A stretch of 38,155 bases of DNA, taken from an uncultured Oscillospiraceae bacterium (lineage in GTDB: Bacteria > Bacillota > Clostridia > Oscillospirales > Oscillospiraceae). Below, in pieces: positions 1-7,529 of this stretch. How positions within the stretch are numbered: the first letter of the stretch is position 1; each line of letters begins with the position of its first letter. The notes below the pieces were generated by a model. It worked only from the letters and a program-made list of their open reading frames with translations. It did no database searches and was not told the DNA's origin. The DNA is taken from the NCBI GenBank assembly GCA_947627715.1, contig CANQXK010000024.1, positions 1 to 38,155 on the forward strand. The letters run 5' to 3'. The position numbers and the translations under genes are program-made.

Positions 1-72
1 TGAACCGCCGTGTACGGAACCGTACGCACGGTGGTGTGGGAGGTCGGCCCCGTCAGGGGCCTCCTACCCGAT
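1..72 (+). mobile_element. 3' end of a group II intron (domains V and VI)
   Basis: Only the last ~72 nt of the intron lie in the window. Domain V folds from 4-35: a 9-bp lower stem (4-12 with 27-35), a two-base CG bulge at 25-26, a 4-bp upper stem and a GAAC loop. Domain VI follows at 38-69: GGGAGG pairs with the CCTCC/CCC side, leaving A66 bulged as the likely branch-point adenosine, over an inner stem GGCCCC-GTCA-GGGGCC. The intron then ends CCCGAT, giving a 3' splice site near 72, 6 nt after the bulged A. This domain pair is typical of bacterial introns that carry a reverse transcriptase/maturase, whose gene would lie left of position 1. The intron points toward the end of aspS, which runs the opposite way. 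Confidence 0.85.
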
Positions 73-114
73 TCTTTTGGCCGGCCGGGACAGGAGCGCA
101 AAGTATTCTACTTC

Positions 115-275
115 ATACTAATATCCAATTAAAAGAAGACACCGAGCGTCGAGGATTTTTTGCGTCAGGCAAGGAAGACGCCGCAGAGAATACTGTATGT
201 ATTGTCAAGGCGGCTGACGCCGCCTGACACAAAAAAGACCGTCGCGAATGGCTTGCTTTGATTGGATATTAGTAT
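115..275. mobile_element. 161-bp MITE-like inverted-repeat element
   Basis: The ends are a perfect 15-bp inverted repeat, ATACTAATATCCAAT at 115-129 and its complement at 261-275. The similarity extends inward: 115-170 and 222-275 form imperfect arms of about 55 bp, including TTTTTTGCGTCAGGC (156-170) against GCCTGACACAAAAAA (222-236). The 51-bp centre contains the near-palindrome ATACTGTATGTAT and the left arm of a small hairpin, GGCGGC-TGAC-GCCGCC (209-224). No protein is encoded. If the outermost TA on each side is a target duplication, it would fit a Tc1/mariner or IS630-type MITE; that is inference. The right end overlaps the aspS stop codon. Confidence 0.75.
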
Positions 276-2050
276 AACTCTTCCTTCGCCGTGACGGCGA
301 TGGAGAGCTCGGCAAGCTGCTTGTCCGTGACCTCGCCGGGAGCGCCCATCATCACGTCCTGGGCGTTTTTGTTCATGGGGAAAGGGATGACCTCGCGGAT
401 GGTCTCGGAGTTGGTGAGCAGCATGATCATCCTGTCCACGCCGGGGGCGATGCCCGCGTGAGGGGGCGCGCCGTAGCAGAAGGCGTTGTACATGGCGGGG
501 AACTTGGCCTTCACGTCCTCCTCGCCCAGGCGCACCAGCCGGAACGCCTCGATCATGATCTCCGGGTCGTGGTTGCGCACCGCCCCGGAGGAAAGCTCCA
601 CGCCGTTGCACACCAGGTCATACTGATAGGCGGTGATGGACAGGGGGTCCACCTTGCCCTCGGCGGCCTTCTTCAGGATCTCCAGCCCGCCGTTGGGCAT
701 GGAGAAGGGGTTGTGGCAAAACTCCAGCTCGCCGGACTCCTCGCCGATCTCGTACATGGGGAAGTCCACGATCCAGCAGAAGGCGTACTGCTCCGCGTCC
801 ATGTGGTTGGGGCAGAGAGCGCCGAGCTTGGCGCGCAGAACGCCGGCGGCCTTCTGGGCGTCCAGCTTCTTCCCGGCGGTGAGGCCCACGAAGCATCCGG
901 GGGTCAGGCCCAGCGCCTTCACCACGGCGTCCTTCACAGGCTCCACAAATTTGGCGATGCCGCCCACAAGGCTGGCGCTCTCGTCATAGCGGAACCAGTA
1001 GGCCTTCTGCCCGGCCTGGACCTCCACATCGGCGCAGAGCTTGTCGATCTGCTTGCGGGTGGCGGTGAAATCCGTGACCACCACGGCCTTGACGGTCTGG
1101 CCCTCAAAAGGCCCGAAGCCGCACGTCCCCAGCGTGTCCGTGGCGTCCTGGAGCGTCAGGTCGATGCGCAGGTCCGGCTTGTCCGAGCCGTATTTGTCCA
1201 TGGCCTCTAAGTAGGGGATGCGCGTAAAGGGCGCGTCCGAGGCCCGGTCATACGTCCCGTATTTGGCGAAAATGGGGGGCAGGACCCGCTCCAGCACGGC
1301 GAACACGTCCTCCTGTCCGGCGAAGGCCATCTCCATGTCCAGCTGGTAGAACTCGCCGGGGGAGCGGTCGCCCCGGGCGTCCTCGTCCCGGAAGCAGGGG
1401 GCGATCTGGAAATAGCGGTCGAAGCCGGAGGTCATCAGCAGCTGCTTGAACTGCTGGGGCGCCTGGGGCAGGGCATAGAACTTGCCGGGGTGCTTCCGGC
1501 TGGGCACCAGGTAGTCCCTGGCCCCCTCCGGGGAGGAGGCGGTGAGGATGGGGGTGGTGATTTCCAAAAAGCCCTCGTCGGTCATGGCGTTCCGTAGCGC
1601 CGCCACCACCTTCGAGCGGAGGACGATGTTCTTCTTCACCTCCGGGTTGCGCAGGTCCAGGTAGCGGTATTTGAGCCGGATGGCCTCGTCGGCCTCTTTG
1701 GAACGGTTGATTTGAAAGGGCAGCTCGTTGTAGCGGCAGCGGCCCAGGACCTCGATGGAGTCGGGCACCACCTCGATGTCCCCGGTGGGGAGGTTGGGGT
1801 TCTTGCTGCTGCGCTCCCGCACCGTGCCGTTCACGGCGACGGTGGACTCCTTGTTGAGGGCTTTCAGCTGATTTAAAATGCCCTCGTCCTCCACCACCAC
1901 CTGGGTGGTGCCGTAAAAGTCCCGGAGGACCATGAAGGCCAGGCTCCCGCTGACGGCGCGGACGTTCTCCATCCACCCGGCAAGACGCACGGTTGCGCCC
2001 ACGTCCTTCAGACGCAGCTCCCCGCAGGTATGTGTGCGTGATTGAACCAT
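269..2050 (-). CDS. aspS: aspartyl-tRNA synthetase
   Basis: Charges tRNA-Asp (or tRNA-Asp/Asn) with aspartate in the cytoplasm. Layout is the bacterial type: N-terminal OB-fold anticodon-binding domain (about 1-105), class II catalytic core, a GAD-type insertion (about 280-400), and motif 3 GAPPHAGIAPGVDRM near the C terminus. The motif 2 loop reads FRDEDARGDRSPGEFYQLD, longer than and different from the usual bacterial FRDEDLRADRQPEFTQ. The ATG at 2050 is preferred over a GTG at 2059 because AGGAG lies about 8 nt before the ATG and overlaps the GTG; this gives 593 aa. It is the last gene of a hisS-small protein-aspS unit. The final Tyr codon and TAA stop lie inside the inverted-repeat element at 115-275. 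Confidence 0.96.
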   Translation of the reverse strand: MVQSRTHTCGELRLKDVGATVRLAGWMENVRAVSGSLAFMVLRDFYGTTQVVVEDEGILNQLKALNKESTVAVNGTVRERSSKNPNLPTGDIEVVPDSIEVLGRCRYNELPFQINRSKEADEAIRLKYRYLDLRNPEVKKNIVLRSKVVAALRNAMTDEGFLEITTPILTASSPEGARDYLVPSRKHPGKFYALPQAPQQFKQLLMTSGFDRYFQIAPCFRDEDARGDRSPGEFYQLDMEMAFAGQEDVFAVLERVLPPIFAKYGTYDRASDAPFTRIPYLEAMDKYGSDKPDLRIDLTLQDATDTLGTCGFGPFEGQTVKAVVVTDFTATRKQIDKLCADVEVQAGQKAYWFRYDESASLVGGIAKFVEPVKDAVVKALGLTPGCFVGLTAGKKLDAQKAAGVLRAKLGALCPNHMDAEQYAFCWIVDFPMYEIGEESGELEFCHNPFSMPNGGLEILKKAAEGKVDPLSITAYQYDLVCNGVELSSGAVRNHDPEIMIEAFRLVRLGEEDVKAKFPAMYNAFCYGAPPHAGIAPGVDRMIMLLTNSETIREVIPFPMNKNAQDVMMGAPGEVTDKQLAELSIAVTAKEELY

Positions 2051-2104
2051 ACTTATCACTCCTGATCTGTTTATTGCCCGTCCCCCGCCGTGGGGAGGGG
2101 AGGG

Positions 2105-2602
2105 CTACTCGCCGGGATCCGGCTGGGGGTACAGGGCCGCGATGACCTCATACACCTGCTTTGCCCAGCTGTCAAGATTTTGGCCCGTGACGACGGTGGC
2201 GCTGTCGCCGGTGAGGCGAAGCTTCCCGCCGGCGTATTCGGCGGTGAGGCTGCTGTCGGAGATGGTGCAGTTGAAGGTGACGCTCCAGCACAGGTCCCCC
2301 GTCTCCGGCTGGGGCAGACGGTCGGAAAAAAGCCCCGCCGGCGTCATCCCGAAGCCCCGGCCGTCAAAAAGCTCCACAAGCCGGTCCAAGGGCGCGTCCC
2401 CGGCGGAGAGCCGGACGGTCTCCCCCCGCGTACTCTCCGGGGAGGCGGTATACGCGCTGACTCTGGCGTCGCTGACGGCGGCGAAGTTGAAGATGCCGGA
2501 GGCATAGTGCTCCGGCCCCATGGGACGGCAGAGGACAAGGCCCACCACCAGCACGATCAACAGCAAAATGACCGCCACAAGGGCTGCCTGTTTCAGCGAC
2601 AT
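2105..2602 (-). CDS. hypothetical membrane-anchored protein
   Basis: 165 aa, not recognised as a named family. An N-terminal hydrophobic helix (about residues 6-25) should anchor it in the membrane, with the remaining ~140 residues outside. The Cys at the helix end (LVLCRP) does not make a convincing lipobox. The soluble part has alternating polar and hydrophobic stretches, consistent with a beta-rich domain, and an acidic Pro-rich end (PQPDPGE). Its Shine-Dalgarno AAGGAGTGA is built from the last codons of hisS, and the start lies only 4 nt after the hisS stop, so it is translationally linked to hisS and precedes aspS. No role in tRNA charging can be inferred from the sequence. Confidence 0.8.
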   Translation of the reverse strand: MSLKQAALVAVILLLIVLVVGLVLCRPMGPEHYASGIFNFAAVSDARVSAYTASPESTRGETVRLSAGDAPLDRLVELFDGRGFGMTPAGLFSDRLPQPETGDLCWSVTFNCTISDSSLTAEYAGGKLRLTGDSATVVTGQNLDSWAKQVYEVIAALYPQPDPGE

Positions 2603-2606
2603 GGGA

Positions 2607-3959
2607 TCACTCCTTTATCGGCTTTACAGCGCGGCCGGCCAGGGCGGCGCTCACCCGCCCGACGATCTCCTCCGCCGTCAAAAGCTCCTGACTGCCCGTA
2701 CCCATATCCTTGAGGGAGACCTTGCCCTGGGCAAGCTCATCCTCGCCGATGATGGCGGCGAAGGGGACACCCAGGCGGTTGGCATAGGCCATTTTCGCCT
2801 TGAATTTTTTCGACTCCGCGTAGAGCTGCGCCCGGATGCCCGCCGCGCGCAGGGCGGTGGCGAGGGCGGCGGCCCCGGAGCGGTCCCCGGTCTGGGGCAG
2901 GATCAGCACGTCGCAGGGGGCGGAGGGCACGTCCTCCGAGAGAAGGCCCACATCGTCTAAAATGAAGAAAAGCCGGGTAAGGCCGATGGAGATGCCCACG
3001 CCGGGGAGCTTCCTGTCGGTGTAGTAGCCCGCCAGGTCGTCGTACCGCCCGCCGGAGCAGATGGACCCCACCTCCGGGTGGTCGGTCATCACCGTCTCGT
3101 AGACAGTGCCGGTGTAGTAGTCAAGGCCGCGGGCGATGGTCAGGTCCAGGGCGAAATTTGCCTCCGGCACGCCGAAGGCCCCCAGGTACTCCGCCACCGT
3201 GCGCAGCTCGTCCAGCCCCCGGTCAAGGACCGGGTCCTTCCCCCGGTATGCCTCCAGGGCGGCCAGGACCTCCCGGTTGGAGCCTTTGATGGACATGAAG
3301 TCCAGGATCCGCCCGGCGTCCTCCTTAGAGATGCCCAGGTCGTCCGTAAGGATGGCCTCCACGCGCTCCGCGCCGATCTTCTCCAGCTTGTCCACGGCGC
3401 GCATTATGGCGGCGGACTTGTCCGAGAGGCCCAGCAGGTCATAAAAGCCCGTGAGGAGCTTGCGGTTGTTGACGCGGATGACGAACCGCGTCAGGCCCAG
3501 GCGCGTGAACACCTGATAGATGACGGAGGGGATCTCCGCCTCGTTGATGATGTCCAGCTCCCCGTCGCCGATAACGTCGATGTCCGCCTGATAAAACTCC
3601 CGGAACCGCCCCCTCTGGGCGCGTTCGCCCCGGTAGACCTTGCCGATCTGATACCGGCGGAAGGGGAAGGAGAGATCGGCGTAATTCATCGCCACGTATT
3701 TTGCCAGCGGTACGGTGAGATCAAAGCGGAGGGCCAGGTCGCTGTCCCCCTTGGTAAAGCGGTAGATCTGCTTCTCCGTCTCGCCGCCGCCCTTGGCCAG
3801 GAGCACGTCCGCGGCCTCAATGACCGGGGTGTCCAGGGGGGTGAAGCCGTAGAGGGAGTAGACCTGCCGGATGGTGTCCGTGACGGCGTCCATCACCGCC
3901 TGCCGCGCCGGCAGCAGCTCCATGAATCCGGAGAGGGTGTGGGGCTTTATGCGTTCCAT
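2607..3959 (-). CDS. hisS: histidyl-tRNA synthetase
   Basis: Charges tRNA-His with histidine. Class II core with motif 2 in RGERAQRGRFREFYQADID, the HisRS signature A ARGLDYYTGTVYE and signature B GGRYDDLAGYY, then a C-terminal anticodon-binding domain (about 345-440). The length of 450 aa is slightly longer than the usual ~420-430. The motif 2 loop GRFREFYQADIDVIG differs from the common bacterial form (GRYRQFHQLGVEVFG) and resembles a minority bacterial clade. The ATG has a strong AGGAGG-type site. A rho-independent terminator ends only about 30 bp upstream and no separate promoter is evident, so expression probably depends on read-through from the mgsA side or on a promoter I cannot recognise. 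Confidence 0.96.
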   Translation of the reverse strand: MERIKPHTLSGFMELLPARQAVMDAVTDTIRQVYSLYGFTPLDTPVIEAADVLLAKGGGETEKQIYRFTKGDSDLALRFDLTVPLAKYVAMNYADLSFPFRRYQIGKVYRGERAQRGRFREFYQADIDVIGDGELDIINEAEIPSVIYQVFTRLGLTRFVIRVNNRKLLTGFYDLLGLSDKSAAIMRAVDKLEKIGAERVEAILTDDLGISKEDAGRILDFMSIKGSNREVLAALEAYRGKDPVLDRGLDELRTVAEYLGAFGVPEANFALDLTIARGLDYYTGTVYETVMTDHPEVGSICSGGRYDDLAGYYTDRKLPGVGISIGLTRLFFILDDVGLLSEDVPSAPCDVLILPQTGDRSGAAALATALRAAGIRAQLYAESKKFKAKMAYANRLGVPFAAIIGEDELAQGKVSLKDMGTGSQELLTAEEIVGRVSAALAGRAVKPIKE

Positions 3960-3988
3960 GAATCAATTTCCTCCTCGTTCTATCCCAT

Positions 3989-4016
3989 AAAAAACCCCCG
4001 CCCGATGAGCGGGGGT
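3989..4016 (-). terminator. rho-independent terminator after mgsA
   Basis: On the minus strand ACCCCCGC and GCGGGGGT pair around a short loop and are followed at once by six T (3994-3989). The hairpin lies 30 nt after the mgsA-like stop codon and about 29 nt before the hisS start, so it ends the upstream transcript or works as an attenuator in front of hisS. Confidence 0.85.
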
Positions 4017-4045
4017 GTGCCGGGAGCGAAAAGTCCGTCCCGTCC

Positions 4046-4447
4046 TTACTTCTTGGGGTTTACAATGTCGCGCCAGTCCAGCATCCCGTCCTTGAGGCCG
4101 CGGATAAGCACCTCGGCGGTAGCCACGTTGGTGGCGAAGGGGACGTTCTGCTGGTCGCAGAGCCTTCCTATCTTGTTGGTGGAGGCCATCGCCCTGGGAT
4201 CGGTGGGGTCGGCGAAGAAAAGCACAAGGTCCAGTTCGTTGTACGCCAATCTCGCGGCCATCTGCTGGTCGCCCCCCTGATCGCAGGAGAGGTAGAGGTC
4301 GATGGGCAGGCCCGTCGCCTCCTTGACGAGCCTCCCGGTGGTGTTTGTGGCGCAAATGGAATGCTGAGAGAGGATCCCGCAGTACGCGATGCAAAATTGC
4401 ACCATCAGTTCCTTCTTCCTGTCGTGTGCCATTAGAGCGATGTTCAT
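4046..4447 (-). CDS. mgsA: methylglyoxal synthase-like protein (diverged)
   Basis: 133 aa, cytoplasmic MGS-like fold. Methylglyoxal synthase turns dihydroxyacetone phosphate into methylglyoxal and phosphate. Family landmarks present: AHD near the start, CATNTTGRL (phosphate-binding threonines), GGDQQ with the catalytic Asp, FFADP, and VPFATNVATAE. Two parts deviate: the SGPxGGDQQ segment is SCDQGGDQQ, and the usual PHDPDV segment with a conserved His and Asp is replaced by RAMASTNKI. Activity is therefore uncertain. I chose the ATG at 4447, with GGTGA just upstream and the family-typical start MNIALMAHD; an in-frame TTG at 4465 has no ribosome site. It follows minD by 30 nt and ends before a strong terminator. 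Confidence 0.82.
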   Translation of the reverse strand: MNIALMAHDRKKELMVQFCIAYCGILSQHSICATNTTGRLVKEATGLPIDLYLSCDQGGDQQMAARLAYNELDLVLFFADPTDPRAMASTNKIGRLCDQQNVPFATNVATAEVLIRGLKDGMLDWRDIVNPKK

Positions 4448-4477
4448 ACCGTCACCAGCTTTCAAATATATGTGATC

Positions 4478-5212
4478 TTAAAGCCTTCCGATTTTGATTT
4501 TCTCCCCGCACAGCCGTCCGGCCACGTTTCGGAACTGTCCCCAGGCGCGCCTGGAGCCGTACAGCATCAGAGGCGTCTCCAGGTTTCCCGCTTCGGAAAC
4601 GCCCTCGTCCTCGCTGATAACGCCGATGAGCCGCGCGCCCACGCCGTCGATCACGTCGTCGATGGAGCGGCGCAGCCGCCTGTACGTCAGGGGCCGGACG
4701 CGGTTCACCAGGAGCCTCAGCTCCGGCACGCCCAAAGCCCTCAGCTCCTGGGCGGTGCGCTGTCCGTCCCGCAGGGAGGAGACGTCCCCCGTAGCCACGA
4801 TGATGGCCATGCCGGCGGCGCCGGCGGCCATGCGGAAGCCCTGGCCGATCCCGGCGGGGGAGTCCAGAAGGATAAAGTCGTACTCTTCCCGGTACGCCTC
4901 CATCAGCTCCCGGAAGCCGTCCGTCCCGCCGTCCGGCAGGGACGCGGGGGCGGCCAGGAGATGGAGACCCGGAATATTCGGATGTTCGGCAGGGGCCTTG
5001 CCGGGCGAGACGTTTTCCGCCAAAACGTCCCCGTAATCCCACAGCACCGCCTCGCCCATGCCCAGGGCCAGATCCAGATTGGAGAGCGCGGCGTCGCAGT
5101 CCACGCACAGCACGCTGTGCCCGGAACGGGCCAGAAACGAGCCGATGGCGGCGGTGCAGGCCGTCTTTCCCGTGCCGCCCTTGCCGGAGGTAATAACGAT
5201 CGTGTTACCCAT
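4478..5212 (-). CDS. minD: septum-site MinD-family ATPase
   Basis: A deviant Walker A ATPase of the ParA/MinD superfamily, which in the MinD branch binds membrane as an ATP dimer and helps place the division septum. Seen: SGKGGTGKT at the N terminus, VDCDAALSNLDLALG (switch region, as in MinD DxDxGLRNLDL) and DFILLDSPAGIGQGF (Walker B with the MinD-type DSPAG). The C terminus ends in a short basic and hydrophobic stretch (RNVAGRLCGEKIKIGRL) that could serve as the membrane-targeting helix. Neither minC nor minE is adjacent. Start: ATG at 5212 (244 aa) matches the family start MGNTIVITSGKGG; an in-frame ATG at 5224 sits at the predicted transcription start. It follows mrdA in the shape-gene cluster. 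Confidence 0.9.
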   Translation of the reverse strand: MGNTIVITSGKGGTGKTACTAAIGSFLARSGHSVLCVDCDAALSNLDLALGMGEAVLWDYGDVLAENVSPGKAPAEHPNIPGLHLLAAPASLPDGGTDGFRELMEAYREEYDFILLDSPAGIGQGFRMAAGAAGMAIIVATGDVSSLRDGQRTAQELRALGVPELRLLVNRVRPLTYRRLRRSIDDVIDGVGARLIGVISEDEGVSEAGNLETPLMLYGSRRAWGQFRNVAGRLCGEKIKIGRL

Positions 5213-5229
5213 ACATACACCCATTTAGA

Positions 5230-5258
5230 ATTATATAGGAAATCTGCGCTTTTTGCAA
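5230..5258 (-). promoter_or_regulatory. sigma-A-type promoter for minD
   Basis: On the minus strand TTGCAA (5258-5253), a 17-bp spacer, then a perfect TATAAT (5235-5230). The expected transcription start is near 5223, so the minD message would be leaderless or have a leader of about 12 nt. Confidence 0.75.
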
Positions 5259-5360
5259 GCCCCTTTAGGGGACATCTTATTCACATTTCGGATATTTTCA
5301 GGAAAAAACTATAAGAATCAGGGGCTTTTCTCCAAATGGGCCGGCGGGGGCCGCCCCCTC

Positions 5361-7499
5361 TCATTTCAAAAGGGAGTTGTCGGTGTACACGCCCAGGGAG
5401 GTGTGGGTGGAATCGGAGAAGTAGGCGTCCATCATGTCCTTGGCGATGGTGATGAGGGCCGCGCCGGAGCCGCCCTTCTGGACCACCACCGCAATGGCGA
5501 TCTCCGGGTCGTCGGCCGGGGCGTAGCAGACGAACACGCCGTCGTTGAAGGCGGAGGTGTCGGACTGGACGGTGCCGGTCTTGGCCGCCACGGGGATCCT
5601 GTAGTTGGCAAGGGCCGACTGGGCGGTGCCGGAGGTGGCAACGCCCCGCATCCCGCGCTGAAGGAGGGGGATGTAGCCGTCCTTGTCGTCGATGACCCGG
5701 CGGACGGAGGGCTCCTTGCGGAGGATGACGTCGGAGTAGTCGAAGCTGGTGATGGTGCGCAGGACGGTGGTGTTGTAGAGCGTCCCGCCGTTGGCGATGG
5801 TGCTCACGTAGTCCGCCATCTGAATGGGGGTGAACTGGTTGAGGCCCTGCCCGATGCAGGCCAGAAGCGTGTCGGCGTTCCACCAGCCCTCGCCCAGAAG
5901 CTCCTGCTTCAGCTCACGGGAGGCCACCCGGCCCACCGCGTCGTTGATCTCGATGCCCGTATGCTCGCCGAAGCCGAAGAGCCGGGCGGTCTCCGCGATG
6001 CGGGTGGGTCCCATCTTGTCGGCCACGGTGAAGAAGAAGTAGTTGCACGACTGGGCCAGCGCCCCCACCACGTCCAGGGAGCCGTGGGTGCCGGTGGGCC
6101 AGTACCAGCAGGAGGGGGTGTAGTGGTACTCGGCGTACTCGGTGAACACGCCCTCGTCCACGATCTGCGTGGTGGGCGAGATGGTCCCGGAGGTCAGGGC
6201 GGCGTAGGCCGTCACCATCTTGAAGGTGGAGCCGGGGTTGAAGGTGCCGGTGAGGGCGCGGTTCACCAGGGGGGCGTTCAGCCTGTCCTGGCTGAGCTGG
6301 ACGTAGTTTTGGGAGTAGCTGGCAAGGTCGAAGGTGGGGTAGCTTGCCATAGCCAGCACCTCGCCGGTGTTCACGTCCAGCATGACGGCCGCGCCGCCGC
6401 GCGCAAGCTCCGGCTCCTCGTACCGCTCGTTCTCCGGCGTCTCCTCCTGGGCCTTCTGGACGCGCTGCTCGTTGATCTCCAGGATGGTGGCCTCCAAGGC
6501 CGCCTCGGTGGCCGCCTGGAGGTCGATGTCGATGGAGAGGAACACGTTGTCCCCGGCGATGGCGGGGGCGTTCTCCACCACGTTGGCCACGGCCCCGGAG
6601 GAGTCCCGGTACACGGTGACGGACCCCTCGATGCCGTGGAGGTACTCCTCAAAGGCCTCCTCCGCGCCGGTGAGGCCCACCTGCGCGTCAAGGGGGTAGC
6701 CCAGCTCCTTATACTTGCTGTCGTACTGGTCCCTGGGCATCGCGCCCACGGTGCCCAGCAGGTGGGCGGCGTAGGGGGTGTGGTACTCCCGCGTGGAGCG
6801 GGTGTCGATGGTCACGCTGGGCAGGTTCTGCTCCGAGACGTAGTTGACGAACTCGTCCGGCACGTCCCTGGCGAAGATGTACTCGCTGGTCCCGGCGATG
6901 GCCTGGATCTCCAGCTCCCACCGCACGCCGATGATGCGCCGCGCGTCCTCGGCGGGGACCGTGTAGGAGATGCCGTAGTGGACCCGCATCCAGCTGATAA
7001 GCTGGGTGGCGGTGAGGCCGGCGTTCTCCGCCTCGTAGTCCAGCTCCCGCTCAAAATAGGCGTTGAGGGTATTCTTGAAATACGCGCAGTACACCTTCAT
7101 GCGGTTCTTCTGGGAGTCGGAGGCGTAGGCGTCGAACTCGAAGGGCGCGGTGCTGGTCACGGGGAAGGTGTCCTGATACGCCACGCCGAAGCGGGAGGCC
7201 GCCCTAATGAGGGCGATCACCGTGCCGTTGGGGTCCTCCTCCTGCAGGAGCGTCCGGCGGATGAGGCGCACGTCGTGGACCTCCCGGTCGGAGACCAGGA
7301 GCGTCCCGTTGCGGTCCAGCAGGGAGCCGCGCGCGGCCCTCACCACCATGGTGGAGGCGGTCAGGTCCTCCTCCTCGTCCAAAATGGCGTTGGCCTCCAG
7401 CGCCTCCACCCGGTAGAGCGCCAGGGCGTAAACCGTCAGCAGCAGCGCCATCGCCACGGCCATGGCGGCGATCCTTGAAGTTTTCACATATCGTTCCAT
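5361..7499 (-). CDS. mrdA: penicillin-binding protein 2 (elongation transpeptidase)
   Basis: Class B PBP that cross-links lateral-wall peptidoglycan with the MreBCD/RodA elongation complex. 712 aa. One transmembrane helix at about 9-29, then the dimerisation/pedestal region (MVVRAARGSLLDRNG at 51-65 is the usual class B entry motif). The transpeptidase domain has the three active-site motifs: STFK at 424-427 with the nucleophilic Ser, SCN at 484-486, and KTG at 640-642. The ATG has a modest AGAGGT site and lies 30 nt after mreD, giving the usual order mreC-mreD-mrdA. No rodA is present in the window. It is followed by about 140 nt with the minD promoter. Confidence 0.95.
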   Translation of the reverse strand: MERYVKTSRIAAMAVAMALLLTVYALALYRVEALEANAILDEEEDLTASTMVVRAARGSLLDRNGTLLVSDREVHDVRLIRRTLLQEEDPNGTVIALIRAASRFGVAYQDTFPVTSTAPFEFDAYASDSQKNRMKVYCAYFKNTLNAYFERELDYEAENAGLTATQLISWMRVHYGISYTVPAEDARRIIGVRWELEIQAIAGTSEYIFARDVPDEFVNYVSEQNLPSVTIDTRSTREYHTPYAAHLLGTVGAMPRDQYDSKYKELGYPLDAQVGLTGAEEAFEEYLHGIEGSVTVYRDSSGAVANVVENAPAIAGDNVFLSIDIDLQAATEAALEATILEINEQRVQKAQEETPENERYEEPELARGGAAVMLDVNTGEVLAMASYPTFDLASYSQNYVQLSQDRLNAPLVNRALTGTFNPGSTFKMVTAYAALTSGTISPTTQIVDEGVFTEYAEYHYTPSCWYWPTGTHGSLDVVGALAQSCNYFFFTVADKMGPTRIAETARLFGFGEHTGIEINDAVGRVASRELKQELLGEGWWNADTLLACIGQGLNQFTPIQMADYVSTIANGGTLYNTTVLRTITSFDYSDVILRKEPSVRRVIDDKDGYIPLLQRGMRGVATSGTAQSALANYRIPVAAKTGTVQSDTSAFNDGVFVCYAPADDPEIAIAVVVQKGGSGAALITIAKDMMDAYFSDSTHTSLGVYTDNSLLK

Positions 7500-7529
7500 A
7501 AATGACCTCTCTCGGCGGGGATGACCGGC

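Noticed and set aside
201-240. Terminator of aspS in the GGCGGC hairpin
   Set aside because: On the aspS strand the hairpin is not followed by a T-run; the T-run lies on its wrong side. It is part of the inverted-repeat element.
3960-4045. T-box riboswitch ahead of hisS
   Set aside because: Only ~85 nt separate hisS from the upstream gene, and no T-box sequence or specifier stem is visible; a T-box needs about 150-250 nt.
5253-7478. A 741-codon open frame antisense to mrdA
   Set aside because: It mirrors the GC-rich third-position bias of mrdA, is full of Gly, Val, His and Arg, and shows no domain; mrdA has all three PBP motifs.
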